DNA of 64,000 nucleotides, from assembly GCA_017555875.1 (NCBI GenBank), contig JAFZFN010000022.1, positions 1 to 64,000 on the forward strand, given 5' to 3'. Under the pieces are notes generated by a model. The model worked only from the letters and a program-made list of their open reading frames with translations, was not told the origin of the DNA and searched no databases. The translations under genes were made by a program, and so were the position numbers. Positions 8,583 to 16,425 of the stretch are shown piece after piece; positions within the stretch are counted from its first letter, which is position 1; every line of letters starts with the position of its first letter. Origin of the DNA: Bacteroidaceae bacterium (GTDB taxonomy: Bacteria; Bacteroidota; Bacteroidia; Bacteroidales; Bacteroidaceae).

Positions 8583-9533
8583 ATGGAAACAAAAGAAAGA
8601 GATTACAAAGGGTTTGTGATGAATGGCTTTTTGGCTTTGTTGCTCAACTTGCTGATGATACCGGCTGTGGTATTGCTCATAAAGGCCTCGGTGGAGGGAG
8701 ATATCAACAGTGTTTTGGGCGGTGTCACTGCTGCTGTGCTGGGTGTCTTTTGGGTCATACACCTCATTGGCTTTATGACACAAGAACCTAATGAAGCACG
8801 TGTGATGGTGTTCTTCGGTAAGTATAAGGGAACATTCCGTCGTGCAGGTTTCTATTGGATTAATCCTTTTGTGGAGAAGAAGAAGGTGTCGCTCCGTGCT
8901 CGAAACCTCAATCCCGAACCTATCAAGGTGAATGACCTCACAGGTAATCCCATCATGATTGGCGTGGTGCTGGTGTGGAAATTGAAGGATACCTATAAGG
9001 CACTCTTCGAGATTGACTCGCAGACAATGGCAGGTGCCACGGCGGGTGTAACAGCCGTAGCAAGCCGTATGCGTGCCTTCGAGAACTTCGTGCGTGTGCA
9101 GAGCGATGCAGCATTACGTCAGGTAGCTGGTCGTTATGCCTACGATGATACCGATACGGCAACAGAGGAGCAGCTCACCTTGCGCTCAAGCGCCGACGAG
9201 ATTAACTCGGAGTTGGTGGAGCAACTCAACGAGCGCCTCTCTATGGCAGGTATCGAAGTGGTAGAGGCTCGTATCAACTACTTGGCATACGCCCCCGAGA
9301 TTGCAGCCATCATGCTCAAGCGTCAGCAGGCAAGTGCCATCATCACCGCTCGTGAGAAGATTGTCGATGGTGCCGTGTCTATGGTGAAGCTCGCGCTCGA
9401 TAAGCTCTCAGCAGAGGAAATCGTCGATCTCGATGAGGAGAAGAAGGCTGCCATGGTAAGCAACCTGCTCGTGGTGCTCTGTGCCGATGAGCCTGCGCAG
9501 CCAGTGATTAACTCGGGTACGTTGAATCATTAA
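8583..9533 (+). CDS. SPFH/band 7 membrane protein
   Basis: The 316-residue protein has two N-terminal hydrophobic segments (about residues 12-38 and 45-65), then an SPFH (stomatin/prohibitin/flotillin) domain starting near NEARVMVFFGKYKGTFR, and a C-terminal helical tail with ITAREKIVDGAVSMVK. Proteins of this type form large oligomers at the inner membrane and organise membrane domains or regulate proteases. Its partner is unknown. The gene is followed after 6 bp by a palindromic element (9540-9629), then a small RHH gene. Confidence 0.85.
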   Translation: METKERDYKGFVMNGFLALLLNLLMIPAVVLLIKASVEGDINSVLGGVTAAVLGVFWVIHLIGFMTQEPNEARVMVFFGKYKGTFRRAGFYWINPFVEKKKVSLRARNLNPEPIKVNDLTGNPIMIGVVLVWKLKDTYKALFEIDSQTMAGATAGVTAVASRMRAFENFVRVQSDAALRQVAGRYAYDDTDTATEEQLTLRSSADEINSELVEQLNERLSMAGIEVVEARINYLAYAPEIAAIMLKRQQASAIITAREKIVDGAVSMVKLALDKLSAEEIVDLDEEKKAAMVSNLLVVLCADEPAQPVINSGTLNH

Positions 9534-9539
9534 AAAAGA

Positions 9540-9629
9540 AGACCCACCTAAATCCTCCCTGTGAGGGAGGACTTTTAGTCCGCGATGTCTGCAAAGCCCC
9601 TCCATAGAGGGAGGGGTTGGGGTGGGTCT
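9540..9629. repeat. Palindromic element A (AGACCCACC...GGTGGGTCT)
   Basis: This 90-bp element has perfect 9-bp inverted ends. Each half contains its own hairpin: CCTCCCTGTGAGGGAGG on the left and CCCCTCCATAGAGGGAGGGG on the right. A central GCGATGTCTGCAAAG core lies between them. Related copies occur at 10275, 11528, 13780, 49027, 50824 and 63497. It lies just downstream of the SPFH stop and immediately upstream of the RHH gene start, and its right half is an open frame into that gene. Confidence 0.88.
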
Positions 9630-9638
9630 CTCATTATT

Positions 9639-9821
9639 ATGGCTGAAAAAGATAATAAAACCAAAAGTTTCGTTCTGCGTGTAGATGCCGAGACGATGGC
9701 TGCCATTGAAAAATGGGCGGCCGACGAGTTTCGCTCTACCAATGGGCAGTTGCAATGGATCATTGCAGAGGCCTTGAAGAAGAGCGGGCGGATGAAAAAG
9801 AAGAAAGGGGAAGCCTTATGA
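9639..9821 (+). CDS. Small ribbon-helix-helix (Arc-like) protein
   Basis: The 60-residue protein has the ribbon-helix-helix layout: a short basic beta strand (KSFVLRVDAETMAAIEKWA) followed by helix-turn-helix ending in NGQLQWIIAEALKKSGR and a lysine-rich tail. This resembles the Arc-family DNA-binding proteins common next to SPFH genes. I chose ATG 9639, not the in-frame ATG at 9585, because the earlier one would translate through palindromic element A. The stop overlaps the next start as ATGA (9818-9821), so the two proteins are probably made together. Confidence 0.8.
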   Translation: MAEKDNKTKSFVLRVDAETMAAIEKWAADEFRSTNGQLQWIIAEALKKSGRMKKKKGEAL

Positions 9822-10270
9822 TATACCGATTTCGTAGAGACTGGAAAGTTATTGCCATGACCCTTGCCGTGGTGTTGCTCACGGTATATGTTATATATGA
9901 TGTATATTTCGTGGGGGGAGACATGGCCGACCGCATTGTGACGCCTATAGTTTTTGCGGTAATATGGTTCTTGGCACTACGCACCCCTCGTTACTTCTAC
10001 ATCGAGAAGGACCGCATCGTGGTACAGTTCTTCATCGGATACAAGCTGTTGGACGATATCCAATCTGTGCGTCCCATCTTGAAGGGCGAACTGAAAGGTA
10101 CAATCAAGAATTGGGGCAATGGTGGACTGATGGGTTATACGGGGTACTTCGAGAGCTTTTATATAGGAAAGTATCAAATGTATGCCGTAAATAAGAACGA
10201 GCTGGCCTTGGTGACCTTGAATAATGGTGCGCAGTATGTGATAAACTATCCGCAGGAGTTGCTGAAATAA
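9818..10270 (+). CDS. PH-domain-like membrane protein
   Basis: The 150-residue protein has two N-terminal membrane segments (about residues 10-30 and 38-55). A soluble half follows with the pattern YFYIEKDRIVVQFFIGYKLLDD and a closing LVTLNNGAQYVINYP, as in small bacterial PH-like proteins. The role is unknown. It is translationally coupled to the RHH gene and lies in the SPFH-RHH-PH group, which may form a small membrane-associated unit. A G-rich palindromic element follows 4 bp after the stop. Confidence 0.7.
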   Translation: MIYRFRRDWKVIAMTLAVVLLTVYVIYDVYFVGGDMADRIVTPIVFAVIWFLALRTPRYFYIEKDRIVVQFFIGYKLLDDIQSVRPILKGELKGTIKNWGNGGLMGYTGYFESFYIGKYQMYAVNKNELALVTLNNGAQYVINYPQELLK

Positions 10271-10274
10271 AAAA

Positions 10275-10427
10275 AGACCCCCTCAGTCCTGACGGACAGC
10301 TCCCCCTCTATGGGGAGCGGGGCTCTGCGATGTATCCAAATAGTAATAATTTCAATAATTTATAAAAGAACCATGCCGGATGGTTCTCCCCATAGAGGGG
10401 GAGATGCCCAAAGGGCAGAGGGGGGCT
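10275..10427. repeat. Palindromic element B (AGACCCCCTC...GAGGGGGGCT)
   Basis: This divergent, longer relative of the other elements is about 153 bp. The outer ends are near-inverted repeats. Inside them the arms CTCCCCCTCTATGGGGAG and CTCCCCATAGAGGGGGAG are inverted copies of each other. The centre has CTGCGATGTATCC, matching the GCGATGT core of the other copies. It fills the gap between the PH-protein stop and the acyltransferase start. Confidence 0.75.
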
Positions 10428-10431
10428 ATCT

Positions 10432-11598
10432 ATGATGAAACCACGCTATTACTTTATCGACAACCTGCGCTGGGTGACCGTAGCACTGGTGCTCATCTAC
10501 CACGTGTTTTACAACTTCAACGCCCAAGGAGTCTTTGGCGGCATTGGCGGTTTTCGCGAGCATCAATGGCAAGATGTGATATGCACGGCATTCTATCCCT
10601 GGTTTATGACACTGATGTTCGTCTTGGCAGGTGCCTCGAGTCGCTATGCACTGCAGCATCGCACGGTGAAAGAGTTTCGCCGAGAGCGTTCGCGCAAACT
10701 ACTCGTCCCCTCTACGCTCGGTCTGCTCCTCTTCGGTTGGGTGCTGGGCTTAGTCAATATGAAGGCGGGTGGTGGAGTATTACCCGAGGGTTTGCCCGTC
10801 GTGGTGAAATATCTTATCGTTGTGGTTAGTGGAACGGGCCCCTTGTGGTTTATCCAAGACCTCTATGTCTTCTCCTTGCTGTTTCTTGTAGTGCGCAAGG
10901 TGCTGGATGCTGATAGGGTAGAGGCGTGGCTCGGTAGGCTCTCTGTCAAGGGGATAAGCTTTGTGCTCCTTGGCTTCTTCCTCCTGTTGGGCCTTCTGGC
11001 TCAGACGCAGATAGATGAGGTAGGTAACTTTGATGGATTGCTCAATCTCTATCGTCCCATCTATTACTTTGGAGTATTCCTCGTTGGTTACTATATCTTC
11101 TCATCGGAGCGTATACACGACTACTTGGCTGCCCGATACCTTACGTTTGGTCTATTGGCTGTGATATGGAGTGTATACTTCTGCGTGTGCAACTATGGAG
11201 TTGACTACACCTCGCCCGAGGTGCTACAGAGCTTCTCATGCAATATGTATTGCTGGTCTATGGTGTTGGCTCTTTTCGGGCTCTTCAAGCACCGATACAA
11301 TTGCACCACACTCTTCTCTCAGTATATGACTCGTAGCAGCTATGGACTCTACATCGTGCACATGACCGTCTGCACCGCCTCTTGCCTATGGCTTAAGGGT
11401 ACAGCGCTGCCTGTATGGCTTATCTATACCCTTGCCCTCATCGCAACCTTTGTGGGCTCTGTGGTGTTGTGGGAGGTGCTACGCAGGATACCTTTTGTGA
11501 GTTGGTGCTTGTTTGGGGTAAAGAGGGAGACCCTCCCTAACCCTCCCTGTGAGGGAGGGGACTCAAACAACGTGAACAGAATCTCAATGTTTAACTAA
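10432..11598 (+). CDS. Acyltransferase-3-family membrane protein
   Basis: The gene encodes a 388-residue polytopic protein with about ten hydrophobic segments. It starts with YYFIDNLRWVTVALVLIYHVF, where the conserved Asp/Asn-Leu-Arg and the His in the first helix are typical of OafA/WecH-type acyltransferases that acylate surface sugars. A second ATG follows directly (10435) and could be the start. The last 24 or so residues (from about VKRETLPNPPCEGG) are encoded by palindromic element C, including the stop codon. The original C-terminus was therefore probably replaced by the repeat. The acceptor is unknown. Confidence 0.85.
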   Translation: MMKPRYYFIDNLRWVTVALVLIYHVFYNFNAQGVFGGIGGFREHQWQDVICTAFYPWFMTLMFVLAGASSRYALQHRTVKEFRRERSRKLLVPSTLGLLLFGWVLGLVNMKAGGGVLPEGLPVVVKYLIVVVSGTGPLWFIQDLYVFSLLFLVVRKVLDADRVEAWLGRLSVKGISFVLLGFFLLLGLLAQTQIDEVGNFDGLLNLYRPIYYFGVFLVGYYIFSSERIHDYLAARYLTFGLLAVIWSVYFCVCNYGVDYTSPEVLQSFSCNMYCWSMVLALFGLFKHRYNCTTLFSQYMTRSSYGLYIVHMTVCTASCLWLKGTALPVWLIYTLALIATFVGSVVLWEVLRRIPFVSWCLFGVKRETLPNPPCEGGDSNNVNRISMFN

Positions 11599-11662
11599 AA
11601 CAAAATTCCATCACGCAGCGATGTCTGCAAGTCCTCCCTTCAGGGAGGATTTAGGTGGGTCT
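11528..11662. repeat. Palindromic element C, overlapping the acyltransferase 3' end
   Basis: The element spans 135 bp from AGACCCTCCC to GGTGGGTCT. The left arm hairpin is CCCTCCCTGTGAGGGAGGG and the right arm is GTCCTCCCTTCAGGGAGGA. The GCGATGTCTGCAAG core sits near the right arm. The left 70 bp lie inside the acyltransferase reading frame and give it its C-terminal residues and stop. The right end stops 10 bp before the CPBP protease ATG. Confidence 0.82.
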
Positions 11663-11671
11663 ATTAACATT

Positions 11672-12589
11672 ATGAAAACAACAAACAATCTCGAGACACG
11701 CCGCATCTGGCTGTTTCTCATCATCACCTTTGTGATCACCTATGCCTGGACCATCGGGATCATCTGGCCTCGTGTGCTTGGGCGCGATGCTGCTACACTC
11801 TCACAAGAGGAGCAGTTCATCAACACTGCTCTTACTGCCGTGCTGATGTTCTTCCCTGCCTTGGGCGTATTTATCACTCGCCTCGTTACTCGTGAGGGCT
11901 TCAAGAACTCGATGTTGCACCTCAATCTGAAGGGCAACGTGCGCTACTACCTCATCGGATGGTTCGGCCCCTTCGTGCTGACGCTCCTTGGTGCGCTGCT
12001 TTACTTTATGGTGTTCCCCTCCGAGTTTACGCTCGACAGCTATCTCACGCAGATGGCTACGCTGCCCGTATCACCTAAGGTGTTTTGGATTGTACAATTA
12101 CTCTTGATGATGGTAGCTCCGCTGCTCAATGTGGTCACCTGCTTGGGCGAGGAGTGGGGCTGGCGTGGCTATCTGTTGCCCAAGGTGGCCGAGCGCATGA
12201 AGTTCCTACCGACGGTACTGCTCACCGGCTTCATCTGGGGTATCTGGCACGCGCCTATCATTGTGGCGGGACATAACTATGGTATGAACTATCCTGGCTA
12301 TCCATGGTGGGGCATCATCGTCATGTGTATGTTTTGTATCGTATTAGGCACGCTATTCTCCTATATCACCCTGAAGACCAAGAGCTGCTGGCCTGCCGTG
12401 TTTGCCCATGGCATGATGAATGGTACCGCCTCTATCGGCGTCATCTTTCTTGCCGACCCTATGGCTTACGAGCGCTTCGTAGGCCCTGTGCCTACAGGTA
12501 TCATCGGTGCAGCTGCCTATATCGTGGTGGCGGTGTGGATTGTATTCAAGATGCGCAGGGAGGAGCAGATTGTAGCAGTGGCTGATTAG
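11672..12589 (+). CDS. CPBP-family intramembrane glutamic protease
   Basis: The 305-residue polytopic membrane protein has the three CPBP/Abi (Rce1-like) motifs: EEWGWRGYL (EExxxR), FIWGIWHAP (FxxxH) and HGMMN (HxxxN). In bacteria these proteins act in the inner membrane in processing or immunity to bacteriocins; the substrate here is unknown. I start at ATG 11672, since the longer frame from 11621 would read through element C. The stop overlaps the convergent hydF stop by four bases. Confidence 0.88.
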   Translation: MKTTNNLETRRIWLFLIITFVITYAWTIGIIWPRVLGRDAATLSQEEQFINTALTAVLMFFPALGVFITRLVTREGFKNSMLHLNLKGNVRYYLIGWFGPFVLTLLGALLYFMVFPSEFTLDSYLTQMATLPVSPKVFWIVQLLLMMVAPLLNVVTCLGEEWGWRGYLLPKVAERMKFLPTVLLTGFIWGIWHAPIIVAGHNYGMNYPGYPWWGIIVMCMFCIVLGTLFSYITLKTKSCWPAVFAHGMMNGTASIGVIFLADPMAYERFVGPVPTGIIGAAAYIVVAVWIVFKMRREEQIVAVAD

Positions 12590-13749
12590 TCTATCTTGAC
12601 TCGTTCTAGTATGCCCGTCAGTGTGGCTAGTATGACCCCATAGTTGGTGATTGCTACGCCTTGCTGGCGGGCACGCTCTATGCGGCTCAGTACGTGTTTG
12701 CGATTGAACATGCAAGCACCGCAGTGTATTACAAGGTCGTAGGAGGTGAGGTCTTCCGGATAGTCAGCTCCGCTTACAATGTCGATATGCAACGTTTCAC
12801 CGAAACGCTTGCGCAAGAGACGAGGCAGCTTTACACGTCCGATATCTTCATGCTGAGGCGTGTGGGTACAGGCCTCAGCAATGAGGATGCGCGATGAGGA
12901 GGTCAATGAATCCAAAACTTTGGCTCCATCGACAAAAAGGCTGATGTCACCCTTGTAGCGTGCGAAAAGTATGGAGAATGAGGTGAGCGTCGATTCAGTG
13001 GGCTTCAACTTGTAAACCTCTGCAAAGGCTTGTGAGTCGGTGATGATGAGCTTGGGTGGCCCAACGAGTGCTGCTAACGTCTCTGCCATGTGCCCGGGTG
13101 TGCAACAGATGGGAGTGCATCCTCGGTCGAGTAGTTCGCGAATAGTCTGCACCTGTGGTTGTATGAGGCGTCCTTTGGGAGCCGACTTGTCTTGAGGCAT
13201 TACGAGGAGTACGCAGTCGCCCGCTTGGCAGAAGCCTTCGGTGATGAGTCGCTCCTCTGTGGAACGAAGTGTGACGATTTTTTCTATAAGATTGTCTATG
13301 CCTTCTCCTGTGAGTGCACTGATGGCAATGACCTCGCGGCCTAATCGCTCGCTGAGTGTGTTCTGTAGGGTAGGGTAGTCGTCGATGCTGTCGATGTGTG
13401 CCAATGCCGCTACCACGGGAATCTCCCTCACGCGGCACTCCTCTATCAGACCTATTTCAGCGTTACACTCCTCGGATGTCAGTAGCAGTACGGCAATGTC
13501 CGTCTTGTCGAGCATCTTGCTGATGCGTGCCACTCGTTCGTTGCCGAGCAGGGTGTCATCGTCAATACCTGGTGTATCGATGATGGTGGCAGCTCCCAAC
13601 CCATTTATCTCTATGGCCTTCTGCACAGGGTCTGTTGTCGTCCCTCGGGTATCTGAAACGATGGATACATCCTGTCCTGTAATGCGATTGACAAGGGTCG
13701 ACTTACCTGCGTTGCAGCGACCGAGAATGGCGATATGTGTGCGCTCCAT
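12586..13749 (-). CDS. hydF: [FeFe] hydrogenase maturation GTPase HydF
   Basis: HydF is the scaffold and GTPase that carries the 2Fe subcluster and inserts it into HydA. The 387 residues show the GTPase P-loop GRCNAGKST (10-18), switch DTRGTTTDP (about 34-42) and DTPGIDD (about 58-64). Near the C-terminus are the iron-sulfur ligands, a Cys-x-His (EACTHTPQ, about 291) and HCGAC (about 341-348). It is the last gene of the minus-strand hydA-hydE-hydG-hydF series. A partial palindromic element lies between it and hydG. Confidence 0.95.
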   Translation of the reverse strand: MERTHIAILGRCNAGKSTLVNRITGQDVSIVSDTRGTTTDPVQKAIEINGLGAATIIDTPGIDDDTLLGNERVARISKMLDKTDIAVLLLTSEECNAEIGLIEECRVREIPVVAALAHIDSIDDYPTLQNTLSERLGREVIAISALTGEGIDNLIEKIVTLRSTEERLITEGFCQAGDCVLLVMPQDKSAPKGRLIQPQVQTIRELLDRGCTPICCTPGHMAETLAALVGPPKLIITDSQAFAEVYKLKPTESTLTSFSILFARYKGDISLFVDGAKVLDSLTSSSRILIAEACTHTPQHEDIGRVKLPRLLRKRFGETLHIDIVSGADYPEDLTSYDLVIHCGACMFNRKHVLSRIERARQQGVAITNYGVILATLTGILERVKID

Positions 13750-13779
13750 TTTTGTTTAGAGTTTAATGTTTAGTGCTTA

Positions 13780-13838
13780 GGGTTGGCTCCGCGATGTCCG
13801 CAAAGCCCCTCCATAGAGGGAGGGGTTGGGGTGGACCT
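13780..13838. repeat. Partial palindromic element D
   Basis: Only the core (GGCTCCGCGATGTCCGCAAAG) and one arm, CCCCTCCATAGAGGGAGGGGTTGGGGTGGACCT, are present. The terminal GGTGGGTCT has decayed to GGTGGACCT. It lies between the stop of hydG and the start of hydF, within the operon. Confidence 0.75.
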
Positions 13839-15278
13839 TTAGAATCTAAAGTCTCTTTTGCCCTCCACGATCTCTTGCAGACGGCGGTGGGTAATCTCAC
13901 GTATCTTCTCGGAGGGGATTTCTTGGGCTAATCGCTCTATCATCTGCTTGCCGGCCTTCTTAACCTCCGGTGAAGCATAGTCTTCGAGGTATTCGGCAAG
14001 TGTCATCAGTGCGTTGGGGGCACAGCAGTTGCCAATCTGCCCATTCTTGGCAAGTGCCATGAAGCGGTCGCCTGTGCGGCCCTCGCGATAGCAGGCCGTG
14101 CAGAAGCTGGGGATATAACCCAAATCGAGCAGCCAACCCACAATTTCGTCCAAGGTGCGATGATCCGATATGTCAAACTGTGCCGACTCCTCGGCATCCT
14201 CTATGCCCTCGGCATAGCCTCCCACGCTGGTTTTCGAGCCTCCACTCAGTTGTGATACTCCCACATCGAGTACCAGTTCACGCGAACGTTTTGATTCGCG
14301 AGTCGACACGATCATACCCGTATAGGGCACGGCCAAACGCAACACCGCTACGATGCGACGGAACACCTCGTCGGTCACTGCATTGGGGAAGTCTTCGGGA
14401 TTGATGTCGTCGGCAGGACGTATGCGGGGCACGCTGATGGTGTGTGGACCCACTCCGAAACGCGCTTCCAGGTGCTCGGCGTGCATGAGCAGACCGACCA
14501 CATCGTAGCGGTAGTTGGAAAGTCCAAACAAGGCGCCTATACCCACATCGTCGATGCCGCCTAGCATGGCGCGGTCCATCGCCTCGGTGTGGTATGCCCA
14601 ATCGCTTTTGGGGCCTGTAGGATGTAAGCGTTCATAAGTAGTGCGGTCGTATGTCTCCTCAAAGAGGATATAGGTGCCAATGCCTGCCTCCTTAAGCAGA
14701 CGGTAGTTTTCCACCGTGGTGGCTGCAATGTTTACGTTTACGCGTCGTATAGCTCCGTTCTTGTGACGGATGGAGTAGATCGTTTTGATGGACTCTAATA
14801 CGTACTCAATGGGGCTCATCTTGGGATGTTCGCCAGTCTCTAGCGCCAATCGTTTGTGCCCCATGTCTTGTAGGGCAATGACCTCGCGACGTATCTCCTC
14901 TTGGGTGAGTCGGCGACGTGGAATGTGTCGATTCTGCGCGTGGTATGGACAGTATACACAGCCATTCACACAGTGGTTTGAGAGGTATAGCGGGGCAAAC
15001 ATGACGATGCGGTTGCCGTAGATGCGTTCCTTCAGCTGGCGAGCAATGGTGTACATGCGCTCTTCTGCCTCTTGGTCACGCACTTCGATGAGTACTGCAG
15101 CTTCTCGGTGCGATAAGCCTTTCCCTAGTTCGGCTTTGGTGAGAATCTTGTCTATAAGCTCCTTGTCGCAGCTATGTTCACGGGCATATTCTAGCGTGGA
15201 ACGTATCTCGCCATCGTGGATAAATTCCTCAGCGCGAGTCGACTTGACATCGTATGTTATATGGCTTAAGTCTTTCAT
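13839..15278 (-). CDS. hydG: [FeFe] hydrogenase H-cluster radical SAM maturase HydG
   Basis: HydG cleaves tyrosine to supply CO and CN ligands and an Fe(CO)2CN synthon for the H-cluster. The 479-residue length is typical. The radical-SAM CxxxCxxC motif is CVNGCVYC near residues 101-108. The C-terminal auxiliary cluster ligands appear as CTACYREG (about 390) and a Cys in GNCCAP (about 417). A ThiH paralogue would lack this C-terminal Cys set, and the hydE/hydF neighbours settle the call. It is cytoplasmic. Confidence 0.95.
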   Translation of the reverse strand: MKDLSHITYDVKSTRAEEFIHDGEIRSTLEYAREHSCDKELIDKILTKAELGKGLSHREAAVLIEVRDQEAEERMYTIARQLKERIYGNRIVMFAPLYLSNHCVNGCVYCPYHAQNRHIPRRRLTQEEIRREVIALQDMGHKRLALETGEHPKMSPIEYVLESIKTIYSIRHKNGAIRRVNVNIAATTVENYRLLKEAGIGTYILFEETYDRTTYERLHPTGPKSDWAYHTEAMDRAMLGGIDDVGIGALFGLSNYRYDVVGLLMHAEHLEARFGVGPHTISVPRIRPADDINPEDFPNAVTDEVFRRIVAVLRLAVPYTGMIVSTRESKRSRELVLDVGVSQLSGGSKTSVGGYAEGIEDAEESAQFDISDHRTLDEIVGWLLDLGYIPSFCTACYREGRTGDRFMALAKNGQIGNCCAPNALMTLAEYLEDYASPEVKKAGKQMIERLAQEIPSEKIREITHRRLQEIVEGKRDFRF

Positions 15279-15331
15279 CTTTTTTCTATATGTTTAAGTA
15301 GATGGCTCTTCTCCTTGTCGAATAGTGAGGA

Positions 15332-16381
15332 CTATACCTGTAGAATTGAATCTCCTCTTCCGTAGTCAATGTGGTAGCCTATGGCCTGCAATTCGCTCTC
15401 GAGTGCGGCTAGTCCTTCTGCAGCCTCTGTCCCCCAAGCAGCTTTGTTGGCGTAGATGGCATATTTGTTTCTCACATTGCTAGGTGAGAGATTTGGCATC
15501 ACTACATTGGCTCCTGAGAGAATGCCCTCGGTGCGGCCTGCGGGTGATAGTGTCGCAAGGGCTGTAGTAGAGGGGATGAGCGCTTGTGGTAGAAGGAGGC
15601 GAGCGATGGCAATGGTAGCAAGCGTGAGCTGGAGGTCACCAGCAGGCTCTTTGCCCAGCGGAGTGGCAGGGTGAGGTATGAAGGGCCCTATCCCCACCAT
15701 ATCGGGACGCATCGTGGCCATGAGGAGCAGGTCTTCGGCTAGGTGCTCGATGGTTTGTCCTTTGACACCCACCATCATGCCCATACCTACTTGGTAGCCT
15801 ATACGTTGTAGCATCTTGCAACAATCTATGCGGTGTTGTAGCCCTTGGCTGTGGGGATGGAGCGAATCGTACAGCTCTTTATTGGCAGCCTCGTGACGCA
15901 AGAGGTAACGATTGGCTCCTGCTTGGTGTAATTGTTGGTACGACGCTTCTCTGCGCTCACCTAGCGAGAGGGTGATGGCCGCTTCGGGATAGCGTTTTCT
16001 TATTTCTGCGACTAAGGGGACTAACCATTCGTCGGTGTGAGTGGCATCCTCGCCCCCTTGTAGAACGAAGGTGCGGAATCCTAAATGGTAGCCTTCATCG
16101 CAGCATGTCAGAATATCTTCTTGTGTGAGGCGGTAGCGCTCGGCGGTTAGGTTACTGCGGCGTAGCCCACAATAGAGGCAATCTCTGAAGCAGTAGCTGG
16201 AGAGTTCGATGAGTCCACGCACATAGATGCCGCGTCCGAACTGCTCTTGTGTCGTTCGGACAGCGGCATTACGCAGGAGTTGAAGAGTGTCGAGGTCTCG
16301 TGAGGCTCCGTCTAGCAATGCTACCAATGCTGAGGCTCCTAGTTCGTGCTCCGAAGCTAACTGCTCGACTAACTTTCTCAT
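15332..16381 (-). CDS. hydE: [FeFe] hydrogenase H-cluster radical SAM maturase HydE
   Basis: HydE is a radical-SAM enzyme (349 residues) that acts on the HydG product during assembly of the dithiomethylamine bridge. The CxxxCxxC motif is CFRDCLYC near residues 60-67, followed by the SAM-binding GGED segment (FVLQGGEDA). It lies between hydA (44 bp) and hydG (53 bp) on the same strand, in the order hydA-hydE-hydG-hydF. Confidence 0.94.
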   Translation of the reverse strand: MRKLVEQLASEHELGASALVALLDGASRDLDTLQLLRNAAVRTTQEQFGRGIYVRGLIELSSYCFRDCLYCGLRRSNLTAERYRLTQEDILTCCDEGYHLGFRTFVLQGGEDATHTDEWLVPLVAEIRKRYPEAAITLSLGERREASYQQLHQAGANRYLLRHEAANKELYDSLHPHSQGLQHRIDCCKMLQRIGYQVGMGMMVGVKGQTIEHLAEDLLLMATMRPDMVGIGPFIPHPATPLGKEPAGDLQLTLATIAIARLLLPQALIPSTTALATLSPAGRTEGILSGANVVMPNLSPSNVRNKYAIYANKAAWGTEAAEGLAALESELQAIGYHIDYGRGDSILQV

Positions 16382-16425
16382 CCTTGCTCTTTTAAAGTGT
16401 AGGACTCTATACCCTATCTGTAGGT

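Noticed and set aside
9585-9638. Longer N-terminus for the RHH protein starting at 9585
   Set aside because: The extra 18 residues are the translation of the right arm of palindromic element A. A normal ATG follows, so the upstream start is not needed. It cannot be fully excluded, given that such arms are translated in valS.
11621-11671. Longer N-terminus for the CPBP protease starting at 11621
   Set aside because: The 17 extra residues come from element C, and the ATG at 11672 gives a normal family start.
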